From positions 1 through 64,000 of the forward strand of contig CAWFJE010000001.1 of NCBI GenBank assembly GCA_963816155.1: a stretch of DNA of 64,000 nt, written 5' to 3'. Shown here piece after piece: positions 11,411 to 19,524 of this stretch; the first letter of the stretch is position 1; every line of letters begins with the position of its first letter. Position numbers and translations under genes: made by a program. The notes beneath the pieces were generated by a model. That model did no database searches. It was not told the DNA's origin and worked only from the letters and a program-made list of their open reading frames with translations. This DNA comes from JAXGXJ01 sp963816155. GTDB taxonomy: Bacteria; Actinomycetota; Thermoleophilia; RBG-16-64-13.

Positions 11411-12133
11411 CTACACCGTGCCGTAGTGCAGGGCGATTATCCCTCCGGCCAGGATCTCGTAGCGCACGTTCCTCAGGCCCGCCTCCGTCATCATCTCAGC
11501 AAGCTGCTGGGGTCCCGGGAAGCGCCTCACCGAGGCAGGCAGGTAGCTGTAGGCGGCCTTGTCGCCGGCGGCGACCCTCCCCAGCCACGGGACCGCCCGC
11601 TCGAACCACAGCTGGTAGAACTCCCTGAACACGGGGATACCCGGCTGCGTAATCTCGAGGCACACCACCTTCCCCCCCGGTCGGCAGACCCGCCGCATCT
11701 CACCGAACGCCTTCACGATGTCGGCAACATTACGTATGCCGAAGCCCGCCGTGCAGGCATCGAAGCCGGCGCCCTCGCCCCCGTCGGTGAAGGGCAGCGC
11801 CAGCACGTCGGCGGGGAGGAACTCCACGTAGAGCTGGTTGCGGCCGCTCTTCTCCCGGGCGGCGCCCAGCATATTGTCCGAGATGTCCACGCCCACCACC
11901 CGGCCGCTCCGTCCCACAGCCCGTTTGAGGGCGAAGGCGAAGTCCCCGGTGCCGCAGCACACATCGAGCGCCGACGACCCGGGTCCCACCTCCGCCACCA
12001 AGACCCCCAGGTCCCGCCAACGATGGTGCAGCCCCGCCGTCATCAGGTCGTTCAGGCGATCGTACGACCCGGCTATCTCGTCGAACATGTCCCGGATCTT
12101 GCCCGGTTCGGGTGAGGCGTCCACCTTAGTCAC
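11411..12133 (-). CDS. menG: Demethylmenaquinone methyltransferase (UbiE/MenG)
   Basis: SAM-dependent class I methyltransferase of about 240 residues with KIRDMFDEIAGSYDRLNDLM, the SAM-binding ALDVCCGTGDFAFAL loop, VVGVDISDNML and DACTAGFGIRNVAD. The C-terminal YSYLPASVRRFPGPQQLAEM is diagnostic for UbiE/MenG. It methylates demethylmenaquinone in the last step of menaquinone synthesis. The GTG at 12133, preceded by GGGAGGGGG, is preferred to the upstream alternative at 12157 because of this ribosome site. It sits between the prenyltransferase gene and mqnE, all co-directional. Confidence 0.92.
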   Translation of the reverse strand: MTKVDASPEPGKIRDMFDEIAGSYDRLNDLMTAGLHHRWRDLGVLVAEVGPGSSALDVCCGTGDFAFALKRAVGRSGRVVGVDISDNMLGAAREKSGRNQLYVEFLPADVLALPFTDGGEGAGFDACTAGFGIRNVADIVKAFGEMRRVCRPGGKVVCLEITQPGIPVFREFYQLWFERAVPWLGRVAAGDKAAYSYLPASVRRFPGPQQLAEMMTEAGLRNVRYEILAGGIIALHYGTV

Positions 12134-12182
12134 AGCCCCCTCCCGGCCGCGGCCCACGCTTTGGTCATAGCGTGACTCCCGC

Positions 12183-13082
12183 TCACGGCACGTAGAGGCT
12201 GAGGGTGGTGAAGAAGAGAAAGACCACGCTGATGATGCCGTTCATGGTCATGAAGGCCACCCCCACCCGGGCCAGATCGGCCCTCCGCATGGACCAGTTC
12301 TCGTAGATGAGCAGGGCCGCGCACACGGCCACGCCCACGTAGTACACGAAGCTCGCCTCCTGCACGTAGCCCACGAGCGCCAGGAGGATCACGGCCAGCG
12401 CGTGGAATCCCCGCGTGAACCACAAAGCCGCGCTCTCCCCAAGGTCGGCCGGGATGGAGTGCAGGCCCTGCGCCCGGTCCACTTCCACGTCCATGAAGGC
12501 GTAGATGATGTCGAAGCCGGCTATCCAGAAGCCCACCCCGGCTCCCAGCACGAACGGCTCCCAGGTCACCACACCGGTCACGGCCACCCAGGCCCCCACG
12601 GGAGCCAGACCATCGGCCAAGCCCAAGAAGAGATGGCAGGACCACGTCCATCTCTTGGTGTAGGGATAGATGACAAAGGGGATGACCACCAGCGGCCACA
12701 GATACCGCGTTATGACCGGCAGGTTGAAAGTGGCCAGCACGAGCACGCCCAGCGAGATGAGGGCGAACACCCACACCTGTGCCTTGCTCAACTTGCCCGA
12801 AGGGATCTCTCGCCCGGCCGTGCGCGGGTTGCGCGCATCGATGCCGGCGTCGATGAGACGGTTGAGAGCCATGCCCAGGCTGCGGCCCGCGACCATGGCC
12901 ACCGTGATCCAGAACATGGTCCAGAAGCCGGGCACCCGCATTTCGGCCAGGAAGGCGGCGGCGTAGGCGAAGGGGAGGGCGAAGACGGAGTGCTCGAACT
13001 TGATCAGTCTGCCGAAGCGCGCGGTGTAGGAGGCGGCCCCGCGGGCCGCGCGGAGCCCGCCGGAGGGCGTCGTCTGGGCCAT
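12183..13082 (-). CDS. mqnP: UbiA-family prenyltransferase of the futalosine pathway (MqnP-like)
   Basis: An integral membrane protein of 299 residues with about eight hydrophobic segments and the two aspartate motifs of UbiA prenyltransferases: NRLIDAGIDARNPRTAGRE at about residue 76 and DVEVDRAQGLHSIPADLG near 197. In this context it most likely attaches the polyprenyl tail to the naphthoate/dihydroxynaphthoate precursor produced from the MqnA-MqnE-MqnC branch. It follows the UbiD-like gene by a single base and precedes menG, so it is part of the same unit. The family also includes 4-hydroxybenzoate prenyltransferases; the cluster favours MqnP. Confidence 0.88.
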   Translation of the reverse strand: MAQTTPSGGLRAARGAASYTARFGRLIKFEHSVFALPFAYAAAFLAEMRVPGFWTMFWITVAMVAGRSLGMALNRLIDAGIDARNPRTAGREIPSGKLSKAQVWVFALISLGVLVLATFNLPVITRYLWPLVVIPFVIYPYTKRWTWSCHLFLGLADGLAPVGAWVAVTGVVTWEPFVLGAGVGFWIAGFDIIYAFMDVEVDRAQGLHSIPADLGESAALWFTRGFHALAVILLALVGYVQEASFVYYVGVAVCAALLIYENWSMRRADLARVGVAFMTMNGIISVVFLFFTTLSLYVP

Positions 13083-13083
13083 C

Positions 13084-14529
13084 CTAGTCGCCGGTCGTGC
13101 CCAGGCCCAGGAGGGGCCACAACTCGTCCACGCGCGCCTTGACGTCGGGGGTCATCTCCACATCGGACGGCCACTCGCGGGTGTGGCCCTCGTCGGGGCC
13201 TTTGCGCGTGGCGTCGATGCCGATCTTGGCTCCCCACAGCGGCTGCGGGGAGGAGTGGTCGAGCACGTCCAGCGGGCCCTCGGTCACCATCACATCGCGC
13301 TTCCAGTCGACGTTGTTGAACACCCTCCAGGCGACCTGGGCATAGTCGTGCACATCGACCTCGGCGTCGACCACCACGATGCACTTGCAGAACTGCATCT
13401 GTCCGGCTCCCCACAGGTGATGCATGACCTTGCGGGCGTGCAGGGGGTAGCGTTTGCGCATCGACACCAGCGCGCAGTTGTGGAAGCCGCCCTCCTTCGG
13501 TAGGTCGAAGTCCACGAGTTCGGGCAGAGACAGACGCAGCAGGGGCAGGAACAACCTCTCCGTGGCCTTGCCGATGTAAGCATCTTCCATGGGCGCCTGC
13601 CCCACTATGGTAGTGGAATAGATGGGATCGCGGCGATGGGTGATGGCGGTGAGGTGGAGCACCGGGTAGTTGTCGGCGAGCGAGTAATAGCCCGTGTGGT
13701 CTCCGAAGGGTCCTTCCACTCGCGACTCCTCGAGATCCACGTACCCCTCGAGCACGAACTCGGCGTCGGCCGGTACCTGCAGGTCGACCGTGCGGCACTG
13801 CGCCAACTCGACCGCCTCCCCGCGCAGGAAGCCGGCGAAGAGCATCTCGTCCAGCATCCCCGGTAGCGGAGCTGTGGCGGCGTAGGTGATGGCCGGGTCG
13901 GTGCCGATGGCCACCGCCACCTCCATGCGCCCTCCGGCCGCGCGATAGTGCTCGGCGGCGTCCTTGTGGATGTGCCAGTGCATGCCCGTCGTCCGCTTGT
14001 CGTACACCTGCAGGCGGTACATGCCCACGTTACGCCGCCCCGTCGCGGGATGGCGGGTGAACACCAGGGGCAGGGTTATGTAGCGACCGCCGTCCAGCGG
14101 CCAGCACTTGAGGATGGGCAGCGCCTCGAGGTCCACCCGCTCTTCCGTGAGCACCACCTGCTGACATGCCCCCTGCTTCACCACCCGGGGTTGCAGGGCC
14201 GCCAGGTCTTTCAGGTGGGCGAGCGCCTTCAGCTTCTGCCAAGCGCTCGTGGGAGGGTCTATCGACACGAGCGCCTCCACCCGAGCGGCCAACTCCTCAT
14301 AGGAGTCCGAGCGCAGAGCAAGACACATGCGCTCATCACTACCGAATTGATTGATGAGCACCGGCGTGTCGTAGCCGGTGGGATGCGTGAAGAGCAGCGC
14401 CGGCCCGCCGGCCTTCACCACCCGATCGGCGATCTCGGTGATCTCCAGCACCGGGTCCACGGGCGCGTCGATGGTCAGCAACTGCCCCTTGTCCCGCAGC
14501 AGCTTGATGAAATCGCGCAGATCTTTCAT
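13084..14529 (-). CDS. mqnL: UbiD-family decarboxylase (MqnL-like)
   Basis: UbiD-type prenyl-FMN-dependent decarboxylase of about 480 residues: MKDLRDFIKLLRDKGQLL start, GGRYITLPLVFTRHP, NVGMYRLQVYDKRTTGMHWH, and the EGPFGDHTGYYS region carrying the catalytic Glu/Arg surroundings. In the futalosine pathway MqnL-type UbiD proteins decarboxylate the naphthoate intermediate. ATG 14529 is chosen because GGTGAG lies nine bases upstream; ATG 14538 is an in-frame alternative immediately beside the glycosyltransferase stop. No UbiX/MqnM flavin prenyltransferase is visible in this window. Confidence 0.9.
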   Translation of the reverse strand: MKDLRDFIKLLRDKGQLLTIDAPVDPVLEITEIADRVVKAGGPALLFTHPTGYDTPVLINQFGSDERMCLALRSDSYEELAARVEALVSIDPPTSAWQKLKALAHLKDLAALQPRVVKQGACQQVVLTEERVDLEALPILKCWPLDGGRYITLPLVFTRHPATGRRNVGMYRLQVYDKRTTGMHWHIHKDAAEHYRAAGGRMEVAVAIGTDPAITYAATAPLPGMLDEMLFAGFLRGEAVELAQCRTVDLQVPADAEFVLEGYVDLEESRVEGPFGDHTGYYSLADNYPVLHLTAITHRRDPIYSTTIVGQAPMEDAYIGKATERLFLPLLRLSLPELVDFDLPKEGGFHNCALVSMRKRYPLHARKVMHHLWGAGQMQFCKCIVVVDAEVDVHDYAQVAWRVFNNVDWKRDVMVTEGPLDVLDHSSPQPLWGAKIGIDATRKGPDEGHTREWPSDVEMTPDVKARVDELWPLLGLGTTGD

Positions 14530-14539
14530 GGGTGCCATC

Positions 14540-15646
14540 TCACCTTGCCCGCCCGAGTACATCCCGATATACGGCGAGGGTGTTCTCGGCCGCCCTATCC
14601 CAGGAGAACAAGGCCGATTGCCGAGGCCCTTCGTCCCGCAGTTCCTCATACAGGGCCTCATCCGTGAGCAGCCTCACCACGCAGTCTTCGAAGCCCTCCA
14701 GAGAAGTGGGGTTGAAGAGGAGGGCGGCAGAGCCGGTGACCTCGGGAAGTGACGACGAGTTCGACACCACGCATGGGGTCCCGCAGGCCATCGCCTCGAG
14801 AGGCGGCAGCCCGAACCCCTCGTAGAGCGAGGGAAAGACGAAAAGGACGGCAGCGGAATAGACGGCCGGAAGATCGTCCGGGCGGACGAAACCAGGGAAA
14901 AGCACGAGGTCACTCATGCCCAGACTCTCGACCGCCTTCTTGACCTTCCGATACTGCCCCTCCTGCACGCCGGCCAGCACCAGAGGCAGCGGTTCGGCCA
15001 GGTGCTTCTGGACCCTCGACCAGCCTTTCACAAGGAACTCGAGGTTCTTCTCGGGGCGGAAATCACCCACCCAGAGGGCGAAGCGGTCGGGAAGCGAGTA
15101 CCTCCTGCGCACGGCGAGCAGGACGGTCTCATCGACTACTCGTCGGAACTCCTCTGATATCCCATTGTGAATGACGCGGCACTTCGCCGGCTCCACCCGC
15201 GAGTACGCGCTCAGAGCGGAGTAGCATATCTGCGACACCGTGATGACGCGGGCGGCCTCCTTCAAAGTGCGTGCCAACTGGCGCTTGTAACGCATGCGTA
15301 GCAGTGACCCGACGCTTCGTGGGTAGAGAAGGGGCGTGACGTTGTGGATGGTGGTCACCAGGGGTACCGGTACAGGGGTGGGTGCCCACGGGCTGGGAAC
15401 GTGGAGCAGATCGACCCCCGAATTCTCCACGATGGTCCGGAAGGCACGGTGACCCCCTGGATGCAGCGGGTCCATGTTCGCAGACACCATAGTGATGGAC
15501 TCCACGGGGGGGATAGCGCGCTTCTCCTCGTCCCTGCAGAAGACCACAAACTCAAGGCCGCTCTGAGCGAACCGTAGGAGCAGGTTCCGGGAGTAGGTGT
15601 CTATCCCCCGGTAACTGACGGCCCGTGCGTCGAAGCCTACCTTCAC
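14540..15646 (-). CDS. Glycosyltransferase family 4 (GT-B fold)
   Basis: A 368-residue GT-B glycosyltransferase. The N-terminal half has VGFDARAVSYRGIDTYSRNL and a DLLHVPSPWAPTP acceptor-domain segment; the C-terminal half has FALWVGDFRPEKNLEFLVKG, the nucleotide-sugar binding region and the retaining GT4 motif EGFGLPPLEAMACGTPCVVS. The GTG at 15646 has GGAGGAG six bases upstream. Donor and acceptor are not evident; such proteins usually build cell-surface polysaccharide or glycolipids. It is the first gene of the long minus-strand run leading to the menaquinone genes and is divergent from the GGDEF gene; a functional link to menaquinone is not implied. Confidence 0.85.
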   Translation of the reverse strand: MKVGFDARAVSYRGIDTYSRNLLLRFAQSGLEFVVFCRDEEKRAIPPVESITMVSANMDPLHPGGHRAFRTIVENSGVDLLHVPSPWAPTPVPVPLVTTIHNVTPLLYPRSVGSLLRMRYKRQLARTLKEAARVITVSQICYSALSAYSRVEPAKCRVIHNGISEEFRRVVDETVLLAVRRRYSLPDRFALWVGDFRPEKNLEFLVKGWSRVQKHLAEPLPLVLAGVQEGQYRKVKKAVESLGMSDLVLFPGFVRPDDLPAVYSAAVLFVFPSLYEGFGLPPLEAMACGTPCVVSNSSSLPEVTGSAALLFNPTSLEGFEDCVVRLLTDEALYEELRDEGPRQSALFSWDRAAENTLAVYRDVLGRAR

Positions 15647-15721
15647 GTCTCCTCCGGTATCACCGGTCACACATCCGAGCTCCACCCCTGTCAAAATACT
15701 AACAGACGGCAGGATTGCGGC

Positions 15722-15749
15722 TTGCACCTCGGGGGTGGAGGTTTATAAT
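15722..15749 (+). promoter_or_regulatory. Sigma70-type promoter of the GGDEF gene
   Basis: TTGCAC at 15722-15727 and TATAAT at 15744-15749 are separated by 16 bases, 38 bases ahead of the GTG at 15787. This is a near-consensus promoter read directly from sequence in the divergent intergenic region. Confidence 0.6.
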
Positions 15750-15786
15750 ATGAGTGTACTTTTTGATTCTCAGCGAAGAGGTTAGC

Positions 15787-16782
15787 GTGTCGAGAGATCA
15801 CTACCCCGTCGGGGTCGAGGACTGTAGCGAGCACGAAGCCATCCTGGAAAAGGCCCGCTGCATTCTCGATCAACACAAGCTGGACATAACGAAGAGCTGG
15901 CTCAGCCGACTCGTGTCGCAGATGGACGATCTCGAGGCACTGGAGAGATTTCCGACGCAGGAGAGCATCCGGACCTCGGTTCAACTCGTCGAAGGACTCG
16001 CGGACGCGCTCAGGGACAAAGACGTACTTGCGCAATTCGAGCCCGGCGGACCGTACTATCGGCTGGCGGCTACGCTGGGTGCCATGCAGCGGGACAGCAG
16101 CGTTGCGATCACCTCTCTTTCCTATAGCCTCGATGCCCTTGAGGAGTCCATTCTCGACTGCCTTGCCCGGGGGATGCGCCGGCAGGATCAGGAAGTACTC
16201 CACCTTGTGCGTACGCTGAGGCTGGGTCTGCATCACGTCATGGCGGCCGCAGCTGAGGCGTACCACCTGCAGTCCAGCGCGGAGCTCGACCGGCTCGCGC
16301 ACACGGACGGCCTCACGGGTCTTCGCAACCGCCGCTCTCTCGACCAGGAACTGCTGCGGCACGTAGAACTCTACAAGCGCTACCGGCATCCCTTCGCGAT
16401 TCTCATGCTCGACTTCGACAACCTCAAGTGGGTCAATGACACCTTCGGCCACGCAGCGGGCGATTCAGCTCTGAAGAACTTGGCGGCGCTCATGCAGATG
16501 AATGTGCGCGATGTCGATATCCCCTGCCGTTTCGGAGGCGACGAGTTCGTCGTACTGATGCCCGAGACTGAGAAGAACGCCGTCCTCGCTGTGGGCCACC
16601 GCATGTCCGACTCCGTCAAGAAGACGCGTTTCAAGATCGGTCGTTCTTTGGCCAGCCTGCAGGTGAGCTTCGGGGTGTCGTCTTGCCCGGAAGACGGAGT
16701 GGAAGCAGAGGCTCTGCTACAGGTGGCAGACGCCGGGCTCTATCGCGCCAAAGAACGCAAAGCCCAGCCGACGGGCGGGTAG
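15787..16782 (+). CDS. Diguanylate cyclase with N-terminal helical sensor-like domain
   Basis: About 331 residues. The C-terminal 165 residues are a GGDEF domain: LAHTDGLTGLRNRRSLDQEL, LMLDFDNLKWVNDTFGH and the catalytic FGGDEF at 249-254, with a product-inhibition I-site RDVD at 241-244 exactly five residues before it. It should make cyclic-di-GMP from GTP and be feedback controlled. The N-terminal ~150 residues are all-helical (ITKSWLSRLVSQM, YYRLAATLGAMQRD) and resemble the RsbRD-type regulatory domain rather than PAS or GAF. No membrane segment. The GTG at 15787 with GAAGAGG five bases upstream is preferred to the GTG at 15754. Confidence 0.88.
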   Translation: MSRDHYPVGVEDCSEHEAILEKARCILDQHKLDITKSWLSRLVSQMDDLEALERFPTQESIRTSVQLVEGLADALRDKDVLAQFEPGGPYYRLAATLGAMQRDSSVAITSLSYSLDALEESILDCLARGMRRQDQEVLHLVRTLRLGLHHVMAAAAEAYHLQSSAELDRLAHTDGLTGLRNRRSLDQELLRHVELYKRYRHPFAILMLDFDNLKWVNDTFGHAAGDSALKNLAALMQMNVRDVDIPCRFGGDEFVVLMPETEKNAVLAVGHRMSDSVKKTRFKIGRSLASLQVSFGVSSCPEDGVEAEALLQVADAGLYRAKERKAQPTGG

Positions 16783-16860
16783 CTCAGACTTATCCCACTT
16801 CACGGCGCAGGACGGCTAGGCGACTCGGCCGGCGTCAGGTGGCGCGAACGGCTCCTCCGG

Positions 16861-16883
16861 CGCGCACGGCTCCCCGGTGCGCG
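16861..16883. terminator. Possible hairpin between convergent genes
   Basis: CGCGCAC at 16861-16867 and GTGCGCG at 16877-16883 form a seven-base stem in the gap between the GGDEF stop and the mogA stop. There is no T-run, so this is only a weak terminator candidate. The rest of the 134-base gap shows nothing recognisable. Confidence 0.25.
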
Positions 16884-16916
16884 GCCCCTTCTTGCGTCAG
16901 GCCGTGTCTCCCTGCA

Positions 16917-17447
16917 TCAGACCTTGTCGCTCGGCGTGGCGCACTCGTAGGCTTCCCCGCGGAGCGTCTCCACCGCGTGCGCCAAAGCCGGAGCGATGAC
17001 GGCGAAGTGCTCCCTGCAGGCCTTGGGACTGCCGGGCATGTTGATGATGAGCGTGCGCTTGCGAACGGCCGACGCGGCCCTGCTGAGCATGGCATGAGGG
17101 GTGATGGCCAGCGAGGCCGCCCTCATGGCCTCTGCGAATCCGGGAGCGAAGCGGTCGGCGACCGCCAGAGTGGCCTCGGGCGTCCGATCCCGCGGAGCCA
17201 GCCCCGTACCCCCCGTGGTGAGGATCAGATCTACGGATCCCCCGTCGGCCAAGGAGATGAGCAACTCCTCCAACTGTGTCTGCTCGTCCGGCACCACATA
17301 GGGCTCGGGCACGTCCGCGCCCATGCCCTGCAGTAGCTCGCGAAGGAGCGGCCCGGAGGCGTCGGCCCGCAGACCGGCGCTGGCCTTGTCGCTCAGGGTG
17401 ACGACGACCCCTCGGATCGCGGGACTGAGAGGCGGCCTTACTGTCAC
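16917..17447 (-). CDS. mogA: Molybdopterin adenylyltransferase-type protein (MogA/MoaB)
   Basis: A 176-residue protein of the MogA/MoaB fold: GVVVTLSDKASAG, then LILTTGGTGLAPRDRTPEAT, the molybdopterin-binding TGGTG motif with the acidic R-D-TPEAT signature, and LIINMPGSPKACREHF. It activates molybdopterin by adenylation before metal insertion. The GTG at 17447 overlaps the stop of the MoaC-MOSC gene (GTGA), so translation is coupled. It ends the cofactor operon mobAB-moaA-moaC/MOSC-mogA. MogA and MoaB cannot be separated by sequence alone here. Confidence 0.88.
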   Translation of the reverse strand: MTVRPPLSPAIRGVVVTLSDKASAGLRADASGPLLRELLQGMGADVPEPYVVPDEQTQLEELLISLADGGSVDLILTTGGTGLAPRDRTPEATLAVADRFAPGFAEAMRAASLAITPHAMLSRAASAVRKRTLIINMPGSPKACREHFAVIAPALAHAVETLRGEAYECATPSDKV

Positions 17448-18517
17448 GCCCCTGCGCCCCAGACCACGACGGCCACGCGGTCACCAGGCGCTACCCGACC
17501 TCCACGCAGCACGCGCACGAAGATGCCCTCACGCGGCATGACGCAGTCTCCGGCCTGGTAGTAGATGGCGCAGCGCGTGTGACATTCCTTGCCTATCTGG
17601 GTGACTTCCACCAGGGCTTCGCCCAGTTCCAGCCTCGTCCCGATGGGCAGAGCCGCGACGTCGATACCCGTGGTGGTGACGTTCTCGGCGAAGTCGCCCG
17701 GCCCCACCGTCAGCCCCTTGGCCACCATCTTGTCGATGGATTCTTGCGCCAGCAGACTCACCTGCCGGTGCCACTGGCCCGCGTGCGCGTCGCCTTCGAT
17801 ACCGTGCTCGGGACGCAGCATGACTCCATCCACCGGCTTCTTGCGTTCGCCCTTGGCCGCGCTGATATTGACCGTCACCACCGAGCCTACCGGCAGGCCG
17901 TCGGCGGGCGCCTCGACGGGCTGCTGCGCAGCAGCCGTCATCGCCGGCGCCGCCGGCGCTTCAGCCGTCTCCCCGTCCTCGCCGGGCCGAACGTAGTGTT
18001 CCTTGCCCCCTGTCTTCTCCAGGAGGCGGATATCACCGATGATCATGCCCCGGTCGACTGCCTTGCACATGTCGTAGATAGTGACGGCCGCTATCGTCAC
18101 GCCCGTCAGCGCCTCCATCTCCACGCCGGTACGGTCTTCGGTGCGCGTGGTGCACTCGATGTCGAGGCGGGGCTCGTCTTCAGCCACCGCGAAGGTGATG
18201 TCGACGTGCGTGAGAGCAAGCGGGTGACACAGAGGCACCAACTCGGCGGTCCGTTTGGCAGCCATGATGCCGGCCACCCGGGCTACGGCCAGGACGTCGC
18301 CCTTGGGCAACGCCTGCTGCTTGAGGAGCTCCATGGTAGCGGGAGCCATCCACACACGCGCCCCCACTCTCGCCGTGCGGCAGGTGGGCACCTTCCCCCC
18401 CACATCGACCATCCGGGCCTCGCCGGCCGCGTCGACATGGGTGAGAGACGGCCCCACGCTCATGGCCGATCCGATAGTGGGCTCGAGAGAAGCACGTTCG
18501 TCGTCCACGTCATCCAC
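17444..18517 (-). CDS. moaC: MoaC-MOSC fusion protein
   Basis: 357 residues from GTG 18517, which overlaps the moaA stop. Residues about 20-180 are MoaC, cyclic pyranopterin monophosphate synthase: MVDVGGKVPTCRTARVGARV, GIMAAKRTAELVPLCHPLAL and TGVEMEALTGVTIAAVTIYD. An Ala/Pro-rich linker leads to a C-terminal MOSC domain with RPEHGIEGDAHAG, HRQVSLLAQESID and the conserved cysteine region KECHTRCAIYY. MOSC domains handle sulfurated molybdenum/tungsten cofactor or act as stand-alone YiiM-like enzymes. The fusion ties an early and a late cofactor step in one polypeptide; the neighbouring moaA and mogA support the pathway. Confidence 0.9.
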   Translation of the reverse strand: MDDVDDERASLEPTIGSAMSVGPSLTHVDAAGEARMVDVGGKVPTCRTARVGARVWMAPATMELLKQQALPKGDVLAVARVAGIMAAKRTAELVPLCHPLALTHVDITFAVAEDEPRLDIECTTRTEDRTGVEMEALTGVTIAAVTIYDMCKAVDRGMIIGDIRLLEKTGGKEHYVRPGEDGETAEAPAAPAMTAAAQQPVEAPADGLPVGSVVTVNISAAKGERKKPVDGVMLRPEHGIEGDAHAGQWHRQVSLLAQESIDKMVAKGLTVGPGDFAENVTTTGIDVAALPIGTRLELGEALVEVTQIGKECHTRCAIYYQAGDCVMPREGIFVRVLRGGRVAPGDRVAVVVWGAGA

Positions 18518-19490
18518 CCACCTGAGACATGCCCCTGCTGGTAGGACCAGGGAGCACGTTCTTATCGAAAGTCTTGTCATCCAGTGACTCGCGGATGGCC
18601 GCGATCACCCCTTCCCGGTCCCGAGCTCTGATGGCAGGACGAGCGTCGACCTCGTCGCTCGAGAACAGGCAGTTCTTCAGACGGCCGTCGGCGGTGAGCC
18701 GCAGGCGGTTGCACTCGCCGCAGAAGTGGTCCGACACGGAGCCGATGAAACCGATGGTCCCTGCGTAACCTGGGAAACGGTAGTAGCGGGCCGGCCCCCA
18801 GCCACCGGGAGAGGGCACAGGGTCAAGCGTCCCCAGGCCGGCCGCACCCAATCGATCGAGCGACTCGATCACCTGCGACTTGTGCAGAGCCTCATGGCTC
18901 GAACGAGGCCCGCAGCCGCCAACGGGCATCCACTCGATGAAGCGCACGTGCAGGGGGCGGTCCTTGGTCAGGTCCACGAAGGCAGGCAGTTCGTCGAGCA
19001 GTTCGGGCATCATGACCACATTAAGCTTGACCGGCCGGAGATCGTTCGCGAGAGCGGCCTCCACACCGGCCAGCGCGGCCTGGAGAGACCCGCCCCGCGT
19101 CAGCCGCCGGAAACGTTCGGGATCGAGGGAATCAAGGCTGATGTTGACCCGATCGAGCCCCTGCGCTTTCAAAGCCTGCGCGAAACGGGGGAGAAGCACA
19201 CCGTTCGTGGTCAGGGAGACGTCATGGATGCCGGGTAGGCCGTGGATCAGCCCAATGAGGTCCGGTAGTCCGCGGCGAACCAGAGGCTCGCCTCCCGTCA
19301 CACGCACCTTCGAGATGCCGACCTCGGTGGCCGCCTCTACGAAAAAGACCATCTCTTCGTAGGTGAGCATCTCCTCGTGCGCTTTGAAGGCAACACCCTC
19401 CGGAGGCATGCAGTACACGCAGCGGAAGTTACAGCGGTCGGTGACCGACAAACGAAGATAGTCGACAGCCTGTCCGGCGGGTGGGTTCAC
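18510..19490 (-). CDS. moaA: GTP 3',8-cyclase MoaA (radical SAM)
   Basis: The 326-residue radical SAM enzyme has CNFRCVYC at about residues 20-27, VRVTGGEPLVRRGLPDLIG, NISLDSLDPERF and the C-terminal second cluster cysteines in DHFCGECNRLRLTADGRLKN with a further Cys (NCLFS). MoaA makes 3',8-cyclo-GTP, the first step of molybdopterin synthesis. The GTG at 19490, nine bases after an AGAGGGG site, is preferred over the longer reading to 19580. The C-terminus normally ends in GG and does so here (MSQVGG), which is needed for activity. It lies 34 bases after mobAB. Confidence 0.93.
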   Translation of the reverse strand: MNPPAGQAVDYLRLSVTDRCNFRCVYCMPPEGVAFKAHEEMLTYEEMVFFVEAATEVGISKVRVTGGEPLVRRGLPDLIGLIHGLPGIHDVSLTTNGVLLPRFAQALKAQGLDRVNISLDSLDPERFRRLTRGGSLQAALAGVEAALANDLRPVKLNVVMMPELLDELPAFVDLTKDRPLHVRFIEWMPVGGCGPRSSHEALHKSQVIESLDRLGAAGLGTLDPVPSPGGWGPARYYRFPGYAGTIGFIGSVSDHFCGECNRLRLTADGRLKNCLFSSDEVDARPAIRARDREGVIAAIRESLDDKTFDKNVLPGPTSRGMSQVGG

Positions 19491-19524
19491 GGTGTCATGC
19501 CCCTCTTGCTCGCCCCGTGGGTCG

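Noticed and set aside
16861..16883. Strong terminator between the GGDEF gene and mogA
   Set aside because: Only a seven-base stem and no T-run; kept as a low-confidence feature rather than a finding.
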